From the NCBI RefSeq assembly GCF_000182925.2, contig NC_026505.1, positions 1,116,001-1,180,000 of the forward strand: a stretch of DNA of 64,000 nt, written 5' to 3'. The stretch comes from Neurospora crassa OR74A (taxonomy: Eukaryota; Ascomycota; Sordariomycetes; Sordariales; Sordariaceae). Both the position numbers and the translations under genes were made by a program. This document shows, in pieces, positions 57,401 to 64,000 of the stretch. The notes under the pieces were generated by a model, which did no database searches, was not told the origin of the DNA, and was given only the letters and a program-made list of their open reading frames with translations. Each line of letters begins with the position of its first letter. The first letter of the stretch is position 1.

Positions 57401-59550
57401 TAATAAGAAAGGAAGACCTTCTACTAAAATGATTACGAACATTAAAATTTAAATATTAGATACTATTAATATTAATTATTGATATTCCTTAGGGGGAGTC
57501 TTATTCTAAGGTAGTTAATTTCCCTTAATAATATTAGCCTCCTCGTCCAATAGGGAAGAATCTTCGTTAGAAGTCGGTATATTAAACAATTCTTTAATAT
57601 TAAAAGAATCTTTACCCTAAATAGCATTGGCAATAGAATTCAAATAAGCATCGAACTATTTAGAAAACTTTTCCTTATAGGGGTATTCGCTACTTATGTA
57701 ACCCTTTTTACAATAAGAAAAATAACGACCCTTATAATTAAACTTACGTATTTCTTTAGACAACGGCCGTTTAAACGCCTTAATTTTAGGAGCAGCCTTA
57801 AATATATCCGCTTTTTTTAAATAATATAGCGGTATAATAGAAACCTTACTTACTATTACACTAATAATTCTTTTAAATATCTATATAATTACCTTCGTCT
57901 AAGGAGTTAAGTAATAGGATATAATTGTTAAATTACTTTAATAGGTCCAAATAAATAAATTCGGCTACTTAGCGGAATTCTTTAGTAATTTTACAACGGA
58001 GGTTGCTCTTCTACTAATTATAGGGGCAATAGTATTAATTAGCTAAGTGTTAGAAGGTATTCTTAAAAACCTAAAAATATTCACCGTATTTCATCTCTAA
58101 ATTATTAAATTCTATAAGGGCTTTTTTATACGTACTATAGTTATAATATTCATTCTATAGATATTTTAAGAGTTTATTAGAGGTCGTTAGGCAATTAGGA
58201 TAATCGGAGTCAAAGTAGGGTAGTAAAGCTTAAACGGCCTTACTAATTAGACGGTTAATAATATAATTAAACTTCTAATAATTATTATTAAAATAATTAA
58301 TATCATTATTAGTCTTATACTCGCTAACTGTTTACATAGTTCGCCCTGTGGGCATGCGGTGCTGCTTAATAATTAATATTAACTTCGAATTTAGTTTCAA
58401 TTTAGTAAAACCAAACGTCGAAGGTAACCTTATCCTCCTTATTATTATAAAATTTACCGGCACTTTCTTCTTTAACTAAATGCTTACTATTAATAAATTA
58501 GGTAGTAATAGTAATAATAGGGGTACCGGAATAGGAACGACTATTAGGATAATTATTAGGGGGAGGGCCGTTCTTAAATCTCTTAAAACCGCCGGACTTA
58601 TTAAAATCCTTATTGGAATCGTTGGGATTTCTATTACTAAAAATAATTTTATTAGTAGTATTAAGGGCAACTTTAAGAAAAGCTAGTAAATACTTATTCT
58701 CTTTCTTAAAACGTTAATTCTCTACGAACGCTTATTAAAAGAAAAAGCCTATATTAAATATATAAACAATATTAATAATTAGAGGATCTAGGTCGGTACT
58801 AGTAACTTTCTTAACTAGATTTATTATAATAGAACCGAAACAATCAGCCCAATTCTCCAAAGAATAGAAATTATTATTAATTCAATTAAATATTTTAACA
58901 AAATCGTCGGTCTATTCAAAAACGGCTATAAATAAGGCAATACAAACCAGCATTTCCAAAAATACAACTTCGGAAGTCGCCTAAACTATAGTAGTAAATT
59001 ATTCGTACGTTATAGGACCGTTGAAAAACTTCGACTTAAAGTCGGCCTTACCTTTAAAAGTTATAGGGGTAAATAATATAAAGGCGGTATTATTGTAATA
59101 TATATAATTAAGAAGGGCGAGGAGTTGTTCCTTCAAATTACAAATAGGGACTTCTTTATTAATAAAGTAGTAAGCGTAATAAGTAATAGGTTAAACGTAA
59201 TCGAAATAATATTTATAGAACTATTTAGAGGAGAAACCCGATAAATCGAACTCCTTATTATCTTTATCGTCGATATTAACAATATATAAAGCAGCACTTT
59301 AGTAATTAAAGCTATAGAAATTATTAGGGTTAAGGGATTTATATCGAACTTCTAAAGGAGGCAATTTACTATCCTTAGGCGTATATTTTCTTAAAATACT
59401 AAGGTTAAAGTAAATATAGCACGATTATACGGCTTCAATATTATTACGAATTATTATAACGAAAGTAATTTTCCTATTTGGTAATTAATAACCTAGTCGA
59501 TAATCGGTTCAATTGCTCTTTAAAAGTCCTTTATTAAGAGGCGGGGGGAT
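57401..59550 (-). pseudogene. Gypsy-3 gag remnant and 5' region
   Basis: A zinc-knuckle-like motif is readable at about 57,740-57,690 (GRYFSYCKKGLHK), with Cys and His partly changed to Tyr or Leu. Upstream (58,000-59,300) lies AT-rich sequence with Asn/Ile-rich short frames. The two overlapping open frames at 58,476-58,686 are on opposite strands and are probably accidental. A small GC-richer patch lies at 58,340-58,365. No LTR copy was found at the right end, and where the element stops before L3 is approximate. Confidence 0.6.
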
Positions 59551-59799
59551 TACAATATATTAAATATCCGATTATTAGTTTACCCTATTATTAATTTTAA
59601 CTATCAATCGTTATAAAAACTGCTTTGAAACCGGAAACGCCGATTTTTAGTCGAGGAGTACTCCAAAACGAAAACTAACAACGGCAATCGACTCAAGAGG
59701 GTCGTTTACGTCCCTTACAATATCCTGCGACGAACGTAACGACGGTATTATATTATCGTTACCGATAGCTATTAATAGTAGTACTCGTAGATTCGAAAA

Positions 59800-61190
59800 T
59801 AGTATTTACAACCCGCTCGCGGGAATTTTAATATATAATAATCCCGAAGCTGCACTTATTACAAAGACTTCGGATAAAATAGAAGAAGACAATAAAATAT
59901 TGAAGAAGTTTATTACTAGAGTAAATAAATTTATAGATTATAATACTATTTTAATTAAGGACCGTTATTAGGTTTGAAAATTACTTTTCGAATTCGTAAA
60001 GGTATATATCGGAAAAAGTAGGTCTACGCGACCCGAAGTTAATAAGGTTAGAACCAACCAATTTATTATTAAGAAGGATTTTAATAATTTAAATAGGGAT
60101 ATTTTAAAGGAAATTAAGAAAGGCGCTTAAGAAGTACTAAAATATTAAATTAATATTATAGCGAAAGTTAACCCGAGTAAGATTGGTGCTACCTTTTAAT
60201 AATTATTTATTACTATTAAAAAGTTTGTCCCTTCTAATTTTAAATAGTAAAATATTATTAAGGGAGCGACGATTACCGCCGAATTTATAAATTATTCGAA
60301 CGAAGATACGAAAACGACCCTAACTATTTACTTAAATAAAAAGAAATTTAATTTAATAGTCCGTATAGTTATTAGGATATTAATAACCGGAAATTATATA
60401 ATTATATTTAACGAGCCTATATGTACTTAATATTAGTAAAATTAAGTGTAGGTTAAAGAAATTTTCGGTTCCAATATTTTTACTACTATAAGTACTATAG
60501 GCGTACTAATTCGGGGCGTACTTTAGAATAGCGTTAATAATTATACTATAGCGGAAACTATTTTAAATATAGTAAAGGAGAGGAACCCGGAGGTATTTAT
60601 TATTAGAATTTAACTATAGAAGAGAAGGGACGGAGAGAGTAGAGGCTTATTCCTTATAGAAATTATTACTATATTAGTAGCGTATTTCCTCTAGGATAAT
60701 TTCTTTTTTTAGGACGGCAGTATATATTTATATGAACTATTTTAAATTTTAAGTAATATTTAATAATATTTTAAATATTAGGGAATTGGATATATAATAA
60801 GATTTTGCTATTAAAATAATATTTGCGTCCGCTATAGCGAAGCTAAATACGAGGGAGACCGCTTTGGCGAAGTAAATTATCTATTTTACGATAATAAATT
60901 ATTTATTTATTATAAATTATATAAGAAGAAGGGGTATTGTATATATAATTATAAGAAATACTTTATTCTTTAGAAGGCGATTGTAAAGGCGTTTATTACG
61001 TATATTGAAAGGCTACGGGCGTTTATTCTTCGTAAGAACCTAATTAAAAAGGTATTAGAGCTAATAATAGAGATTATAGATAAGGGTATTTTATTAAATG
61101 CCCCCCTTAGCTCCTATACTATTATTACTTTAGAGAGATATATTAGAGGAGGCTTAAAGAGGGGACAATTAAAAAAGTTAATTAGCCTAT
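59800..61190 (+). pseudogene. L3 ORF1 remnant (Gag-like RNA-binding protein)
   Basis: Readable parts are NPEAALITKTSDKIEEDNKI (about 59,840-59,900), a helical middle part, RRDGESRGLFLI at 60,625-60,660 and QDNFFFQDGSIYLYELF at 60,695-60,745 (leading Q a mutated stop). This is the layout before the zinc knuckles of Tad-type ORF1, where the protein has GLFxxGSxHxxELF. A zinc-knuckle-like segment QYFKYQGIGYIIRFCY and a second one, NNICVRYSEAKYEGDRF, follow at 60,765-60,865 with most Cys and His changed to Tyr or Arg. ORF1 proteins bind the LINE RNA. Confidence 0.75.
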
Positions 61191-61199
61191 CTATTTAAT

Positions 61200-64000
61200 T
61201 AAAGTTCATAACCCTATAAGGTCTAATAAATAGATATTATATATATTTATAGAATGTAAGGGGAAATTAGTCGTATAGTAGTAATAGCGCTTATATAATT
61301 ATAGCCCCCCTTAGGGAAGTAATACCCTTATTTTCCGCCGAAGGATTAGAAGGAACCCTATTGTAAAGTAACTAATAATTTATGTAAAAATACTTTATTA
61401 GAACGTAGGGAAATCGTATAAAAGGGGAAAATTTCTATTTAAATAAAAGGAAATTTATAATATTATAGTAATTTAAAAGCCGGGTAGAAATTTAAATAGA
61501 AATATTTATTATCCTAAAAATAGAAGGTATTTTAGGGTTAATTATTCGGAGAAGGGAAGGGCGGTAATATATATAAATAAGAAATAGAATTTAAAGGATT
61601 TAAATTTCTTAATTGGAAAGGATTAGACTATAATTATATTTAAAAATTTAAAAAATTTAACGACTATTTATTCTATTTATCCTCCTATCCTTACGTAGGG
61701 AATACTAGAATATTAATAGGGATTACCGCTCTTCGAATTTATTGAAGCCGGATTTCCGGCGGGAAACTTAATTATTATTAAGGATTTCAACTTCTACTAT
61801 CCTAATTAGGATTTAGAGAATAGGACTAACCTAAGGGCTGCTTACTTCCTTATATAAGTATAATACTAGAAATTTAATTTATTTACCCCTTATAGTAAAC
61901 CGACTAAATTTAGGAATATAATACAAAGAGAAAAGGATAGAATAATTAACTATATATAATTATTATTAAGGGTTGAAGTTAAATATTAGGGAATATAGCG
62001 GTATAAATAAACCGACTCGGACTATTACCCTTAGGAAATTTAGGTTTAAATAGGAAGAAAAAATAAAAAAGTTAAAGAAGAAGGAAGATAGAATTAGAAT
62101 TTTATAAATACAGAAAAGGTGAAAGAGGCATTAGAAAAATAAATATTAATTTTAAAAAGGATTAATATAATAGAGGACTTTAAATTCGCTTTTTATAAGC
62201 TTAATAGAGAATTTACAAATATTGTAGAGGAATTCGTCCCGTACTAGAAGAAAGGTCGAAGGAAGAGAGCGAATTAGTAAATATTAGGATATAAAACGGT
62301 TATAAAAGAAGTACGGAAGATATATTAGGAGTAGTTTAAGTATTAAATAATATTAAATTAGAAGGAGTTTATTAAAGTTACAATAAAAAAAAAGAAGATT
62401 ATTATAAAAGCCTAATAAATTATATAATATAATAGCGTTATTAAAGTTTTAAAGAATTTAAATTAATTTCAATTATTAAAATAATAGGCCCGGACCTAAA
62501 GCTACCGATTAATAAATATATTTAAACTACTAACCCTTTAAATTTACGAAGGAGTAATAGAAATTAGAAATTATAATAGTAAGGTTAAGATTTTTACTAA
62601 TTGCTTTTTCCCGAAAGTAGAGGTCCTAATAGATTACTTACTAGATTGGACCGAATTACTAAAGGGTATTAATTTAATAATTATTAATAAATTAATTAAT
62701 AAAGAGATTATTTAGGACGTACTCTCCTAAATAGTATTTAATAAAGCCCCCGGGGTCAATTAGTTTTTAAATAAATTTCTAAAATTATATAGGTAATTAT
62801 TCTAGTAGGCCATAGTATATTTAATATCCGCTAACCTCCGATTTAATTATTTCCTATAGCAATTTGAAGATACAAAGGTAATTGTCCTTAAAAAGCCCGG
62901 AAAGAGCGCCGCCTAATAAAAGTTAGTAGGCGTATAGAAACTAATATTACTACTTAGTAACGTAGGAAAAATCTTTAAAATATTTATAATTAAAAGATTT
63001 ATATAGGTAACTGAAGAATTTAATTTCCTACTAGAGGGCTAAATAGGTAATTAGGTAAACCGTTTAATAGAATTTACAATCTAGGTAGTTACTAATATAA
63101 TATATATAGCCTAAAAATTTAGGGCTATAACGTCCCTTATATTTTTAAATTTGAAAGGAGCGTTCAATAGAATTAATTATAGGTAGCTTTTATATACCCT
63201 ATAGGAAATATAATTCCTAATATAGATTATTAAATAAGTAGCGAACTTTATTACTAATAGGAGAGGTTCCCTCTTTTTTAATAATAAAACATCCCGCCCC
63301 TATATAATTACTACTAGTATACTATAAAGTTCCCCCCTCTCTCCTATTCTATTTATTCTCTTTATTACCCTATTATACCGGAAGTTAGTAATAATCCCAA
63401 ATATAATTATAATCGGTTTTATAGATAATACTAATATTATAATAGTAATTCATATTATTAAAGAGAATTATTAGATATTATAAATAGTATAGGAGGTATA
63501 TTTAAAATAGGTAAGGGCGAGAGGTATAGAATTCGAAGTAATTAAAATAGAGTTAATGTATTTTATACGGATAAAGGTACTAAGGATGGAAATTTTCTAA
63601 TTCGGGGATATTATACTTTAACTAATAAAATTAATATAATTTTTTAAGGGTATAGCTGGATTATAAATTTAATTATAAAGCTTATACGGAAGTAGTAAAA
63701 TAAAAAATAATAATTTAAATAAATATATTTACGAAATTAGTAGTGAAGATATAGGGTTACTCCTTTATTTGGATAAAGGAAATATATATTAAATAAATTT
63801 ATAGCGCTATTATATATAAAGCTTCGGTATTCTACTAGCTAACTAAAATTTATAGGAAACTACGAAAAATTGTAATTAGGCTAGTAAAATATTAAATTAA
63901 ATATTTAAAAGTTATTACCAGGGTGTATAAAATTATACTAGTAAAAAACCTAAAAATAGAAATATTCTATCCGCCGTTCGACTTTTATTTTAATAAAGGG
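61200..64000 (+). pseudogene. L3 ORF2 remnant: endonuclease and reverse transcriptase
   Basis: The apurinic-type endonuclease is readable at 61,640-61,960: TTIYSIYPPILTQGILEY, GLPLFEFIEAGFPAGNLIII and IIKDFNFYYPNQDLENRTN, where GDFN has become KDFN. RT begins at about 62,750 and includes SNVGKIFKIFIIKRFI-like sequence near 62,950, LIFLNLKGAFNRINY (palm block A, Asp to Asn) at 63,140-63,180, SSPLSPILFILFITLLYRKL at 63,330-63,390 and GFIDNTNIIIV, the FADD block changed to FIDN, near 63,420. It is truncated by the window end. Confidence 0.82.

Larger units (their letters stand above)
52711..59550 (-). mobile_element. Gypsy-3: chromodomain Gypsy element, one LTR visible
   Basis: The left end is an LTR (52711-52963) directly followed by a C23 run that acts, on the minus strand, as a polypurine tract. 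The minus strand then encodes, from left to right in the window, chromodomain, integrase, RNase H, RT, protease and gag. The 5' LTR expected on the right was not found before L3 starts near 59,600, so the element is truncated or its 5' LTR lies beyond. The pentamer TTTAT precedes the LTR as a possible target duplication. It sits inside Gypsy-4. Confidence 0.82.
59600..64000 (+). mobile_element. L3: longest LINE copy (Tad/I-like), runs off the right edge
   Basis: This copy contains both open-reading-frame remnants: ORF1 (about 59,800-61,190) and ORF2 with endonuclease (61,380-62,000) and reverse transcriptase (62,700 onward). From 63,300 it aligns with L2 starting at 47,797, so all four LINE pieces belong to one family. 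The 5' region at 59,600-59,770 is GC-richer. The left boundary is approximate and no target duplication can be tested because the 3' end is outside the window. Confidence 0.85.

Noticed and set aside
58476-58686. Two overlapping open frames on opposite strands in the gag region of Gypsy-3
   Set aside because: They are mirror images of a Gly/Ile/Leu-rich repetitive stretch, and neither carries a gag or other domain.
1-64000. Giant Starship-type element or captain recombinase
   Set aside because: No tyrosine recombinase (DUF3435-like) reading was seen on either strand, and no cargo genes are present.
1-64000. An undescribed defence or metabolic gene cluster
   Set aside because: No intact multi-gene set exists. 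Nearly all readable protein sequence falls into Gypsy, LINE, MULE or Helitron families, plus one unrecognised gene relic.

Overview
This window is a block of nested, mutated transposable elements from a fungal genome, most likely a filamentous ascomycete (Pezizomycotina). The evidence is strong AT-richness, coding remnants full of in-frame TAG/TAA where homologous proteins have Gln, Arg or Trp, and repeat pairs that differ almost only by C-to-T and G-to-A. That is the signature of repeat-induced point mutation (RIP). I found no intact host gene, rRNA or CRISPR array. The longest open frames are short pieces of dead transposon proteins or lie in GC-richer islands.

Left part (1-16,902). A Tad/I-like LINE on the + strand (L0: 1466-1747, 11373-11475, 16719-16902) has been split by three insertions: a 9.6 kb Gypsy LTR element (Gypsy-1, 1748-11372, duplication CGAAC), an inverted 5'-truncated LINE of the same family (L1, 11476-16702, 16-bp duplication) and a MULE. 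L1 itself carries a complete Mutator-like element (MULE-E, 12250-15362, duplication TTAATTTA). Gypsy-1 contains a 1 kb less-mutated insert between gag and pol and an LTR-like insert near its 3' end.

Middle part (16,903-39,071). Four Mutator-like elements lie here, together with one short non-autonomous derivative. MULE-D (-) is broken by MULE-B (+). MULE-B is broken by MULE-A (19972-23773, duplication TACTTTAT) and by a 544-bp derivative (25243-25786, duplication TTTAGTAA). MULE-C (27386-30632, duplication ATCTATTA) splits an unrecognised, probably intron-containing gene relic. A tRNA-headed, T-tailed repeat follows, then a large fungal Helitron (RepHel, - strand, about 38,000 to 32,100) with mutated Rep and helicase motifs.

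Right part (39,072-64,000). Gypsy-2 (39072-46274, duplication TTTAT) is complete and on the + strand. Next to it lies the 3' LTR of another element. Gypsy-4 (-) is split by a 5'-truncated LINE (L2, 47792-51035, 15-bp duplication); removing L2 rejoins the integrase frame. Gypsy-4 is also cut by Gypsy-3 (-, from 52711), which has one LTR, a C23 polypurine complement, a chromodomain, and pol and gag remnants up to about 59,550. A longer copy of the LINE family (L3, +) runs from about 59,600 off the right edge with ORF1 (zinc knuckles), endonuclease and reverse transcriptase.

Nothing here works as an operon or pathway. The value of the window is its stratigraphy: six interspersed insertions have exact target-site duplications, so insertion order can be read directly. 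RIP intensity falls off at element edges, so LTR and TIR ends stay readable. Such blocks are typical of RIP-affected heterochromatin (centromeric, pericentromeric or subtelomeric); which of these it is cannot be told from the window.
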